Shown here in pieces: positions 7,197-14,962 of a DNA stretch of 20,899 bases. This stretch comes from Elusimicrobia bacterium RIFCSPLOWO2_01_FULL_59_12. Its GTDB lineage: Bacteria > Elusimicrobiota > Elusimicrobia > 2-01-FULL-59-12. The DNA is taken from positions 18,751 through 39,649 of the forward strand of contig MGUR01000048.1 in NCBI GenBank assembly GCA_001800075.1. Direction: 5' to 3'. A model generated the notes under the pieces. That model was not told the origin of the DNA and made no database searches. It saw only the letters and a list, made by a program, of their open reading frames with translations. Position 1 is the first letter of the stretch; the number at the start of each line of letters is the position of its first letter. Both the position numbers and the translations under genes were made by a program.

Positions 7197-8686
7197 CCCA
7201 CAGCACTCTTGGGACCAATAAACAGTGAGTTCGTAATCTCATAGAGCGGCCGCAACCGTCCGGTAAAGAGCCGATCTAAAACACCTCGATCGGCCGCCAA
7301 GACCCAGCGCGCGGTCAAGATCAGGCCGGCGCTGGCAATCCCCGCCCACACCAGGCGAAGCCCCACGTTTTGAATCATCAATTGGCCCACGGAAAAAAGC
7401 GCAAGCACCACCAACAGAGCGTTCATTTTGACGGTGGATACATGCAGCGAACGATGCTGATAAAAGTACGTGAGAAACTGCGACGTCACGAACGCCAGAC
7501 CGAACGCCGCGGCAGCGCTGCGAATTCCGTAATGCGGCATCACCCAGAGGGTTCCCGCGAGATTAATCGACGCCATCAGCATCATGATCAAAAGGATCCT
7601 GCCCATTTTGTTTTGAATCGCATAGAGCACGGTGTACATCTGTCCCAGAGCGCATATGGGGGTCGCGGCCAGCAGGGTGGTCAGAACCGGGATGCCGCCT
7701 TGGAAGGAATGGCCGAACACAAGCGTAAAGAAGAAAGGAAGGACGGCCACTGCTGGGATCATGGCCAACAACCACAGGCAAAACAACGTCGGCGTGATGG
7801 AATGAACATACCGTTTCATGATCCCTGGGTCCTCCAGATGCTTGCCGATGATCCGCGGCAGGATGATGATCGTGAAAGGCACGGCCTGCATCACCATCAG
7901 GCCATGCACCTGAAAAGCGGACTGGTACAATCCGACTTCCTGGCTTGAAAAGGACCGCTGAATCAGGACTTGGTTTCCCCAGTTAACCACATAATTCAGC
8001 ACCATCGCCGGTAGGAGCGGCCAGGCGAACGCGAGCATGCTGCCGATCAAACGGCGGTCCCATGCAGCCAAGCGGATGCGGGCGCGCTGCACCTCGCTCG
8101 CCCCGGCGGCGATCCAGACCGCCAACGTAATTCCAATCACTCCCGCCAGGATCGTTTCCACGCGATCTGACGTGATCCCCACGAACCCAACGCTTGCATA
8201 GAGCACCAACGACGCCGCCGCGACCCAAACGGGTGCAAACGCCAATCGAATCATCTGACCGGTGATCTGCAACAGTGTCTGGAATTCAATCGTGACCAGG
8301 ACGCTGAGGAAGAAACAAAAAGCAAGCAGCGTCCCCGCCGGCGAAAGATGAAAATACCGTTCGGTCCAGCGTCCCGGATCGGCCACCAAGAGGAGCCCGG
8401 ACAGAAGAACCCCTGCGCCGATGAACGGCATGCGGGCATTCCAGCTGTTCACGATTTTTCCGCTTTGGATCCACTCCTCTTTTCCAAAGCGCATTAAGGG
8501 GTCCTGCTGGATCCAATTGATCAGGAGCACATGCAGCAGCGTTCCGGCAGCGACGATCATCGTCCAGCGTCCCAACCCCTCCGGGCCTAGATAGCGCGCC
8601 AGGACGGCCATCCCGAGCATTGAAAACAGGATCTTGAGCCCTTGGGCCAGGGTGAACGAGATGTAATGCTTAAGATCGGTGTTCAT
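7193..8686 (-). CDS. Wzx-like polysaccharide flippase
   Basis: This 497-residue protein has about 12-14 hydrophobic helices and the opening typical of the MOP-superfamily oligosaccharide flippases: a short polar N-terminus, then a helix ending in LARYLGPEGLGRW (residues about 28-40). Wzx flippases move undecaprenyl-diphosphate-linked repeat units to the periplasmic face. I place the start at the ATG at 8686: the open frame continues upstream to 8809, but that part lies inside the radical SAM gene and encodes no membrane topology. This leaves 14 bp between the two genes, without a strong Shine-Dalgarno. Its presence with GT-C proteins and nucleotide-sugar enzymes points to a Wzx/Wzy-type pathway rather than an ABC exporter. 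Confidence 0.85.
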   Translation of the reverse strand: MNTDLKHYISFTLAQGLKILFSMLGMAVLARYLGPEGLGRWTMIVAAGTLLHVLLINWIQQDPLMRFGKEEWIQSGKIVNSWNARMPFIGAGVLLSGLLLVADPGRWTERYFHLSPAGTLLAFCFFLSVLVTIEFQTLLQITGQMIRLAFAPVWVAAASLVLYASVGFVGITSDRVETILAGVIGITLAVWIAAGASEVQRARIRLAAWDRRLIGSMLAFAWPLLPAMVLNYVVNWGNQVLIQRSFSSQEVGLYQSAFQVHGLMVMQAVPFTIIILPRIIGKHLEDPGIMKRYVHSITPTLFCLWLLAMIPAVAVLPFFFTLVFGHSFQGGIPVLTTLLAATPICALGQMYTVLYAIQNKMGRILLIMMLMASINLAGTLWVMPHYGIRSAAAAFGLAFVTSQFLTYFYQHRSLHVSTVKMNALLVVLALFSVGQLMIQNVGLRLVWAGIASAGLILTARWVLAADRGVLDRLFTGRLRPLYEITNSLFIGPKSAVG

Positions 8687-8700
8687 ATCAGCGGCGTGCC

Positions 8701-9843
8701 CTATTTGATTTCGCTGGGCGCGTAGGAGGAGCAAAGCCGGCAAATGTTGATTTGTCCTTGATCGTGATGCAGGCGCTGGCGAAAGGATCGAAACTGAGGT
8801 CCGTTCCAAATGTCTTGAAGGCTTTGCGTCAGTATATTTCCCATCACATATTCACCGAGCGGGTCCCGGCAGCACGGGACGACGTTTCCGCTCACGTGGA
8901 TTGACACGGAATAATAAATCCAAGGGCACTCGTTGGGAGGGAGGAATCGGGGCCTGACCTTGCCGGCCTTGAAGGCCTCCGGGTCGTATTGCCAGTGCGC
9001 TTGATTGGTGGGAAGGTACTGGAGGCCTTGTTCGTAGGTTCGTACGCAGGGGTCGATGATGTTGGCTTGATCCACGCCCAGCTCCGCCATCGCCGCATTA
9101 AAGGCCTCCGCTTCGTGCTCGTTGTGCTTCATCAAGATAAATCCGCTCGCAATCCGCAAGCGGGAGCCGAATTGGTTCCGGAAACGTATCGTGGCTTTCA
9201 GATTTTCGAGCACGCGGGTGATCTGGCTGTTGATGCGGTAGACCTGGTGGGTCTCCTGCGTCATGCCGCCGATCTGAAAATTCACCTCATCGAGCCCGCA
9301 TTGGGCCAGTTTTTCCGGATTGACCAGATCGCCGTTGGTGCACGTGGTGATGAAAGGGATCTCTATGGACTTGGCATAGGCGATCATGTCATACGCGTTT
9401 TTATTTAAGAAGGGCTCCCCCATGAAGTAGAACATCAAGGTGTTGGTGTGCGGGGCAATCTGGTCCATGATGGATTTGAAATCGTTCAGGGACATGTGCT
9501 CGGTGGTCCGGCCCAGGGTCTTGGCTCCTGTTTCGCACACCGGGCAGCCCAGGTTGCAGGCATTGGTGGGTTCGATCGTAACGTTCATGGGCCGTCCCCG
9601 GATCGTATCGGAACCCTGAATGAAGGAAAGGGTCGCGCCGAGATGATCTTTTGACCCCCGTTTTTTTGCCGCGAGGCCTCTGGCGCCCTCCCGCAGGGCC
9701 CGGAGCCCGTAAACGGATCGAAACATGAATCGCCTTTGCTTCAGGTACTGCTTCAACCGCCCTCCGAAGAGCCGCAGTTGGAATCCCGGGACCGTCATGC
9801 ACGCGTTGGAGGTCGAATTACTTTCCTGATCAAGCCACTTCAT
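8701..9843 (-). CDS. Radical SAM protein with SPASM-type C-terminus
   Basis: The 380-residue protein has the radical SAM cluster motif CNLGCPVC (Cys96, Cys100, Cys103) in NACNLGCPVC, followed by the glycine-rich FMGEPFLN region (139-147) that binds SAM. The C-terminal third carries further cysteines, Cys306, Cys324, Cys325, Cys368 and Cys371, in the order expected of a SPASM auxiliary iron-sulfur domain. An N-terminal extension of about 80 basic residues precedes the barrel. SPASM enzymes act on peptides, aminoglycosides (such as BtrN dehydrogenation) and other substrates; here a glycan or nucleotide-sugar intermediate is likely but unproven. The ATG overlaps the formyltransferase stop (ATGA), supporting this start despite the long extension. 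Confidence 0.85.
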   Translation of the reverse strand: MKWLDQESNSTSNACMTVPGFQLRLFGGRLKQYLKQRRFMFRSVYGLRALREGARGLAAKKRGSKDHLGATLSFIQGSDTIRGRPMNVTIEPTNACNLGCPVCETGAKTLGRTTEHMSLNDFKSIMDQIAPHTNTLMFYFMGEPFLNKNAYDMIAYAKSIEIPFITTCTNGDLVNPEKLAQCGLDEVNFQIGGMTQETHQVYRINSQITRVLENLKATIRFRNQFGSRLRIASGFILMKHNEHEAEAFNAAMAELGVDQANIIDPCVRTYEQGLQYLPTNQAHWQYDPEAFKAGKVRPRFLPPNECPWIYYSVSIHVSGNVVPCCRDPLGEYVMGNILTQSLQDIWNGPQFRSFRQRLHHDQGQINICRLCSSYAPSEIK

Positions 9844-10853
9844 GATTCTTGGCCGCCTTTAACACGGGTTCCTTTTAATCGGTCGATCTCGGCGCGCAGC
9901 CGGGAGATCTCCTGGGCGTAATTCATCCCCAGCCGCTGGCGCATCGAGCGGAGGACGTCCGCCGCCGGAGAACGTTTTCCCTCTTCGGGTTGAACCGTTT
10001 CCAATACAAGAACGCCTTCGCCGGTCAGGATCCCCACACTCCCCGTGTCGGGCCGTCGTTCGACAAGGTGTCCCGGCACGCCCAAAGAAGGCGACCAGTC
10101 CGGCTCCGGATGAGCCTTCCAAATGATTAATTTCCGGCCTTCCAAATAGGTGTAAGCCCCCCCAAAAGGATCTGTGCTGGCCCTGACCAGCCGGTCGATG
10201 TCGCGTGCGGACCGGCGCCAATCGATCTCGGCATCCACAGGGAGCCTGGGATAGCAGCGCAAAGCGCGCTTCGGATGGGCGGTTTGTTTTTTTCCCGGCA
10301 GACGCCCCCGCGCCAAGCGCGTCAAACCTTCCGCAAACATCGCTGGAATCACCCGCGACATGAATTCATATATTTCCGTAATCGTGGTTTTGTCCGTCAA
10401 GCGATACGGCCGCTGAAGCAAGATCGGACCGGCATCCAATTCAGGAACCATGGCGTGGATCGTCACGACCACCTTCTTTTGTCCAGACAAGATGGCCCAG
10501 TTGGGGCAGGCGTTCCCGCGAAAGCGCGGCAAGTCCCCTGCATGAGCGTTGAGAACGCCCCGGGGGAACGCGTCCAGGATGTCTTTTCCCAGCAGGACGG
10601 GCCAATTCACGCTGATCGCGAGATCGGCTCCGCTGTCCCTGACAAGGGTCTTCAGATCCGAATAACTTTGGCGGCTCATGGAGATGAAGGGGCACTGAAG
10701 TTGGCGGGCCAGGTTTTCAAAGTCTTTTTCCGTCGCGCAATATTCAGGCGACTCGCGCGCCGTGGCGATCAGGGCGAGCGTGTGGCCGCTCTCCACGCAG
10801 GCGCGGATGGAATCCAGCAGCCAATGCGTCCGGCCCAGCGCGGCGAATTTCAT
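9840..10853 (-). CDS. Formyltransferase family protein, probable sugar N-formyltransferase
   Basis: This 337-residue protein has the 10-formyltetrahydrofolate-dependent formyltransferase core. The catalytic triad is intact: Asn102 and His104 in LNAHAGDLPRFRG and Asp140 in ELDAGPIL. A C-terminal part like the Fmt oligonucleotide-binding fold follows (about 205-300), then a charged helix. The N-terminal sequence lacks the usual methionyl-tRNA formyltransferase opening and the gene sits in a sugar operon, so a nucleotide-sugar amine is the likelier substrate, as in WbkC (GDP-perosamine), VioF, QdtF or the ArnA formyltransferase domain. Two DegT aminotransferases nearby would make such amines. 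Both ends overlap neighbours by ATGA. The fold is certain; the substrate is inferred. Confidence 0.82.
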   Translation of the reverse strand: MKFAALGRTHWLLDSIRACVESGHTLALIATARESPEYCATEKDFENLARQLQCPFISMSRQSYSDLKTLVRDSGADLAISVNWPVLLGKDILDAFPRGVLNAHAGDLPRFRGNACPNWAILSGQKKVVVTIHAMVPELDAGPILLQRPYRLTDKTTITEIYEFMSRVIPAMFAEGLTRLARGRLPGKKQTAHPKRALRCYPRLPVDAEIDWRRSARDIDRLVRASTDPFGGAYTYLEGRKLIIWKAHPEPDWSPSLGVPGHLVERRPDTGSVGILTGEGVLVLETVQPEEGKRSPAADVLRSMRQRLGMNYAQEISRLRAEIDRLKGTRVKGGQES

Positions 10854-11920
10854 CGTTTTCCCCCTACCGCAGAACCGAAACCGACGGCCAAGTCCAGCGT
10901 GCGCAGGACCCGTTCCTCGGCCGCGGCGCCGGCATGGCCCGCTTGCCGCTCACGGGCGAGGCCGCTTCCCACCTTCAAGCCGGCGGCATGAAGGTCGATC
11001 AACGGTTTCGGTCCGACATAATTCGTCAAAACGCTCATGTAGCCCGCCGGGGCGATGGGCCGGGGGGCGAGCGGGATCTGCGCGGTCTCAATCTGGGAAG
11101 CGTCCACCGCTCCGCAAATATGCGCGATGGACAGGCCGGGATTCAGGTCTTTCAGTTGAAACGCCGTGATCTGTCCGTCCGGCCCGATAAGACTTTCCTT
11201 AAGGTGATGTTCGACGATCACCGCGGCGTCCGCCTGCCGGAAGGCGTCCTGCGCTTTCCCGGAAGAAAGGGTTTCGGGGGGACGTCCGGAAAGCACCGTC
11301 GCGTGCGCGCCGTTCCGGGTCAAAACCGCCAGGGTCTTCTCCGCCAGGACGCCCTGCCCCACCACGATCAACCGGGAGCGAAAGACTTCAATCTCCAATT
11401 CAAAAAGAAGCTTCATCGCCACCAAGCCCACATAGTCGAAAAGTTGGAGGGCAGGGTGGGATTCCTGTGTGCCCAACACGGGGATGTTCAATTCCCTGCA
11501 CGCGGCCAAATCAAGATCAGACTCCCGGAATTCCCAAGGCTCCCACATCAACGCGATGGAAACGCCCGGCTTCAACCGGCCCAGAAGCGCTCGATTGATA
11601 GGGCGAACAAATCCCAGGTTCGTCACCAAGTCCACTTCGTGGAGCCGCGGATCCTCCCGGGACGAAAGGATGTGCACGTTGCCGGAAACCCCCCATGCGT
11701 CGGCTAACGCGGTGGTCTGCCGCGCCGCCTCCTGGGCGGTGCCGAACCGGGACTCCGCGGTCAGGGCATAGACGTTTTTAGCGTGCGCCAACGCCGCGAT
11801 CGAAGCCGTCAGACTGTAATGGCCGGTCGCGGCTTCGGTCAGGACCGTCAAACCGGACAAGTCCAGGTTTAACCGCTGAAGGGAGTCACCAATGAGACGA
11901 TAGCAGCGTTTTAGGTTCAT
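10850..11920 (-). CDS. Unrecognised Rossmann-fold protein, dehydrogenase-like
   Basis: I do not recognise a named family for this 356-residue protein. The middle has a clear nucleotide-binding start, RLIVVGQGVLAEKTLAVL (183-200), with a GxG loop but without the usual third glycine. The N-terminal half (TEAATGHYSLTASIAALA at 28-45; NLGFVRPINR at 101-110) suggests a catalytic domain wrapped around the NAD-binding domain, as in 2-hydroxyacid or alanine dehydrogenases and S-adenosylhomocysteine hydrolase. GTQESHP (149-155) and SVLTNYVGPKP (299-309) look conserved-motif-like. No membrane segment or signal is seen. It overlaps the amidotransferase gene by 35 bp and the formyltransferase by ATGA, so it probably works between them on the same sugar intermediate. 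The reaction is unknown. Confidence 0.7.
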   Translation of the reverse strand: MNLKRCYRLIGDSLQRLNLDLSGLTVLTEAATGHYSLTASIAALAHAKNVYALTAESRFGTAQEAARQTTALADAWGVSGNVHILSSREDPRLHEVDLVTNLGFVRPINRALLGRLKPGVSIALMWEPWEFRESDLDLAACRELNIPVLGTQESHPALQLFDYVGLVAMKLLFELEIEVFRSRLIVVGQGVLAEKTLAVLTRNGAHATVLSGRPPETLSSGKAQDAFRQADAAVIVEHHLKESLIGPDGQITAFQLKDLNPGLSIAHICGAVDASQIETAQIPLAPRPIAPAGYMSVLTNYVGPKPLIDLHAAGLKVGSGLARERQAGHAGAAAEERVLRTLDLAVGFGSAVGGKR

Positions 11921-13802
11921 TCGATTGCCAGGAGCCTTTCAAAAATTTCTGACACCACAGCTCAAAACTCAAAAGCGACCAGATAAAAAGCCGGTGGTTG
12001 ATCTTCCCGCTGCAGTGTTCGTTCACAATCTGGGTGACGTAGGCGGGATTCAGGTAATCAAACAGCGCCGCTTTCGGGTTGCACAGGAGCCGCCTGACGT
12101 AGTCAATGCTTTCCCCGCGGAACCAGCTGGCGTCCGGACCGCTGAACCCCTGCTTGGTGCGCTGCGTCACTTCCGGCGGGATCAGGCGGGCCATAGCTTT
12201 CCTTAAGATCATCTTTCCCTCGCTGGTCTTCTGCTCGTAAACAAACTTTTTAGCCGGCACGTTTTCATCGATCTTCAGAATTTTATCGAGGTTTTTTAAT
12301 TTCAGAGACCCGGGGACTTTTAGGGCGAAGTCGACCAGGTCGTTGTCCAGAAACGGCACCCGGGTTTCCAAGGAATGCGCCATGCTGACTTTGTCCTCGA
12401 CCACCAGCAGGCCGTGGAGAAAGGTTTTCAGTTCGAAATAGAGAGAAGCGGAGAGAACATCCTCCTTCGTTTTCAAGGAGGGCTGCGCGGCGAAAACGCC
12501 CCGGAAGACGTCAAAGGTGGAATGATTTCGAAGCTGCGCCGCGACGCCGGAGGTGTACAGCTTGGGCTTGTTCTCATCCGCCACCAGCCGCTGCCAGAAG
12601 GCGTAGTAATTTTTGTGATAGTCCTCGGCGCCCTGAGCGTTTAAACCGGTGAAATAGCGCCACGGGTAGCCGCCGAAGAGCTCGTCGCCCCCCGCTCCGG
12701 AGAGCACCACTTTGACAAATTTTCCGGCCAGGCGCGCCACATAGTAATTCGGATAGCACTGGCCCACTCGGAGATCTTCGAGATGCCAGACCAGTTCCGG
12801 CATGATATGTTCCATGTCGCCGGCGTGCATGACCATCTCATAGTGTTCGGTTTTGAGCAGGTTGGACAAAAACTCGGAATTGGCGCGCTCATCAAAGGCC
12901 AGCTCCATGCCGGAGGCGGACGATAAATCAAAGCCCCCGGCGAACGTCGTCAGCCGTCCGAGGTGCTGCCGGGCCACGGCGACAATGGACCCCGAATCCA
13001 TGCCGCCGCTCAAATAGGAACCGATCGGCACGTCGCTGACCAGTTGGCGTTTGACGGCATTCACGAATAGCTCGTAAAGGCGGTCCTCGCATTCCTTTTC
13101 GCTCCAGGAGGCGGGCTGAAATTGATAATCCCAGTAACGCTTCACCTCGGGGGCTGAGTTTTTCCTCAACGGCAAGGTCAACGTGGACGCGGGCGGAAGG
13201 AGATGAATGCCTTCAAAGAGCGTGAGATCGCTGAAAATGTTCTGGAAGGTGAAGTATTCATTGAGGGCCGGCAGATGGACGGCGCGGCGCACCGCGGGGT
13301 GCTGGAGAATGGCTTTGATTTCAGACGCGAAGAGAAAGAGGCCCTCCTTGAAATACCAGTAGAGCGGCTTGACGCCGTACCGGTCGCGGGCCAGGAAAAG
13401 TTTTTTCTGGGTTTGGTCCAGCACGGCGAAAGCAAACATGCCGTTAAAATGGTCAACGCAGCTGTCCCCCCATTGCTGATACGCATAGAGAAGGACTTCG
13501 GTGTCGGTTCGGGAACGGAACGTGTGACCCAGGGCTTCAAGTTCTTTTCGCAGTTCCTGGAAGTTGTAGATTTCGCCGTTGTAGGTGACCACTCGGTGGC
13601 CGGTCTTGTCCGCCATGGGTTGCCGTCCCGCCGGCGACAGGTCGATGATCGCCAGCCGGCGATGTCCCAGCCCGACCGGCCCCTGAATAGAGTGGCCCTC
13701 CCCATCGGGCCCGCGGTGGGCGATGCTGTCGGTCATGCGCTTGAGCAGATCAAGCGCGACCGGTTCCTCATTCTGCTGATAGATGCCGGCGATTCCGCAC
13801 AT
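11886..13802 (-). CDS. asnB: AsnB-type glutamine-dependent amidotransferase (second copy)
   Basis: A second full-length AsnB-family enzyme of 638 residues, with Cys2 (MCGIAGI), Arg49, YNGEIYN (74-80), RTDTE (98-102) and the ATP loop SGGMDSG (265-271). It is clearly diverged from the copy at 1477-3369, so the two are not a recent duplication. Its position after a DegT aminotransferase and downstream of the diacetamido-uronic acid genes suggests that it converts a sugar uronate to the uronamide, as proposed for WbpS-type enzymes of Pseudomonas O-antigens. Two base pairs separate it from the aminotransferase stop, and its own 3' end overlaps the next gene by 35 bp. A true asparagine synthetase role cannot be excluded but fits the context poorly. 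Confidence 0.92.
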   Translation of the reverse strand: MCGIAGIYQQNEEPVALDLLKRMTDSIAHRGPDGEGHSIQGPVGLGHRRLAIIDLSPAGRQPMADKTGHRVVTYNGEIYNFQELRKELEALGHTFRSRTDTEVLLYAYQQWGDSCVDHFNGMFAFAVLDQTQKKLFLARDRYGVKPLYWYFKEGLFLFASEIKAILQHPAVRRAVHLPALNEYFTFQNIFSDLTLFEGIHLLPPASTLTLPLRKNSAPEVKRYWDYQFQPASWSEKECEDRLYELFVNAVKRQLVSDVPIGSYLSGGMDSGSIVAVARQHLGRLTTFAGGFDLSSASGMELAFDERANSEFLSNLLKTEHYEMVMHAGDMEHIMPELVWHLEDLRVGQCYPNYYVARLAGKFVKVVLSGAGGDELFGGYPWRYFTGLNAQGAEDYHKNYYAFWQRLVADENKPKLYTSGVAAQLRNHSTFDVFRGVFAAQPSLKTKEDVLSASLYFELKTFLHGLLVVEDKVSMAHSLETRVPFLDNDLVDFALKVPGSLKLKNLDKILKIDENVPAKKFVYEQKTSEGKMILRKAMARLIPPEVTQRTKQGFSGPDASWFRGESIDYVRRLLCNPKAALFDYLNPAYVTQIVNEHCSGKINHRLFIWSLLSFELWCQKFLKGSWQSNEPKTLLSSHW

Positions 13803-13804
13803 AG

Positions 13805-14962
13805 TCAGAGCGTCAGATTATCACACACCCGGTCCTGTTCCTCCGATGTCATCTGGGGGAACAGCGGCAAGGTCATCGTCAAACGGTCCGCCGTCTCGGC
13901 GTTCGGGAATTGGCCGGGGCGCAGCTTGTATTTCTTGGCGTAATAGCCGAGAAGGACCGGCGCGTGAGTTCCCTGGCGTGTCGAGATGCCCTTTTCTTCC
14001 AGCTCGAGCATCAGGCGATTGCGACGCGCATGCAGCCGCGCCAAATTTTTGCGTGTCGGCGTTTCCGGCCGGAACAGGCAGACATAGGACTGATAACCAT
14101 GCTCGTAGCCGGTGGGGACCGCCGGCGTCTGGAGCCAGTCCCGGCCCGCCAGCGTTTGATCGTAAACGCCTGCGATTGCCTTTCGTCTCTCGAGAATCCA
14201 GGAGGCGCGGTCCATTTGCGCGCAGCCCAGGGAGGCCTGGATATCGGTCATGCGGTAGTTGAATCCCAGGTGATCATACGACGTGAGCAAAAAGGCTGAC
14301 TGGCCCTGGTGTCGCGCCAGGTCGGATCGCGCCGCGCCGTGATCCCGCAGGGAACGCGCGAGGGAATCCCATTTCTTCAGCTCGGCGGTGATCATCCCCC
14401 CCTCGCCGGTGGTGATCGCTTTTCGAGGGTGAAAGCTGAAGCAGCCGATATCTCCCAGGCGCCCGGCGTGCCGGCCGTGGTAGCGCGCTCCAAACGCGCA
14501 GGCGGCGTCTTCCACGACCCACAGGCGGTGTTTCTTGGCCAGCCGGAGAATCGGGTCCATGTCCGCGCACAAGCCAAAGAGATGGACGGGGAGAATGCCC
14601 ACGGTGCGCCGGGAGATTCGCCGTTCAATCTGTTCGGCGTCGATATTAAACGTCTTGAGATCAATATCGCAGAAAATGGGTTTAGCGCCCATGTATTCGA
14701 CCACGTTGGGGGTGGCGATCCAGGTAAAGGCAGGAACGATGACTTCATCCCCTCGCTTGAGGCCCAGCATCGCGACGGCGATATGCAGCGCGGTGGTGCA
14801 GGAGCTGGTCGCTGTGCAGAAGGGAGACCCGGTGAAGGCGGAAAATCTGTCTTCGAACGCTTTGACGCGCGGCCCCTGGACAATCCAGCCGTTCTCAAGC
14901 GTCGCCTGGACCGCGAGCGATTCTTCCGGGCCGAACACCGGTTTGGTGATCGGGATGGTCAC
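13805..14962 (-). CDS. DegT/DnrJ/EryC1/StrS aminotransferase (second of two)
   Basis: This 385-residue PLP-dependent sugar aminotransferase has the family layout: an N-terminal GWIVQGPRVKAFE segment, phosphate-binding TSSCTTALH (52-60), VVEDAACAFG (149-158) with Asp152 for the pyridine nitrogen, and FHPRKAITTGEGG (177-189) with Lys181 as the Schiff-base lysine. It would add an amino group from glutamate to a keto nucleotide sugar. It resembles perosamine synthase or C4 aminotransferases more than WbpE, and with gmd and a formyltransferase in the locus, a GDP-4-keto-6-deoxymannose substrate is a reasonable guess. The start is GTG at 14962, overlapping the epimerase stop as GTGA. The family is sure; the substrate is inferred. 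Confidence 0.9.
   Translation of the reverse strand: MTIPITKPVFGPEESLAVQATLENGWIVQGPRVKAFEDRFSAFTGSPFCTATSSCTTALHIAVAMLGLKRGDEVIVPAFTWIATPNVVEYMGAKPIFCDIDLKTFNIDAEQIERRISRRTVGILPVHLFGLCADMDPILRLAKKHRLWVVEDAACAFGARYHGRHAGRLGDIGCFSFHPRKAITTGEGGMITAELKKWDSLARSLRDHGAARSDLARHQGQSAFLLTSYDHLGFNYRMTDIQASLGCAQMDRASWILERRKAIAGVYDQTLAGRDWLQTPAVPTGYEHGYQSYVCLFRPETPTRKNLARLHARRNRLMLELEEKGISTRQGTHAPVLLGYYAKKYKLRPGQFPNAETADRLTMTLPLFPQMTSEEQDRVCDNLTL

Noticed and set aside
6396..7244. Plus-strand open frame of 282 codons
   Set aside because: Lies wholly antisense to the GT-C-like membrane protein and the end of the flippase; very rich in Gln, His and Arg with no domain sense, typical of the reverse frame of a hydrophobic gene.
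8687..8809. N-terminal extension of the flippase
   Set aside because: Lies inside the radical SAM gene and is polar; the flippase-like sequence starts at 8686.
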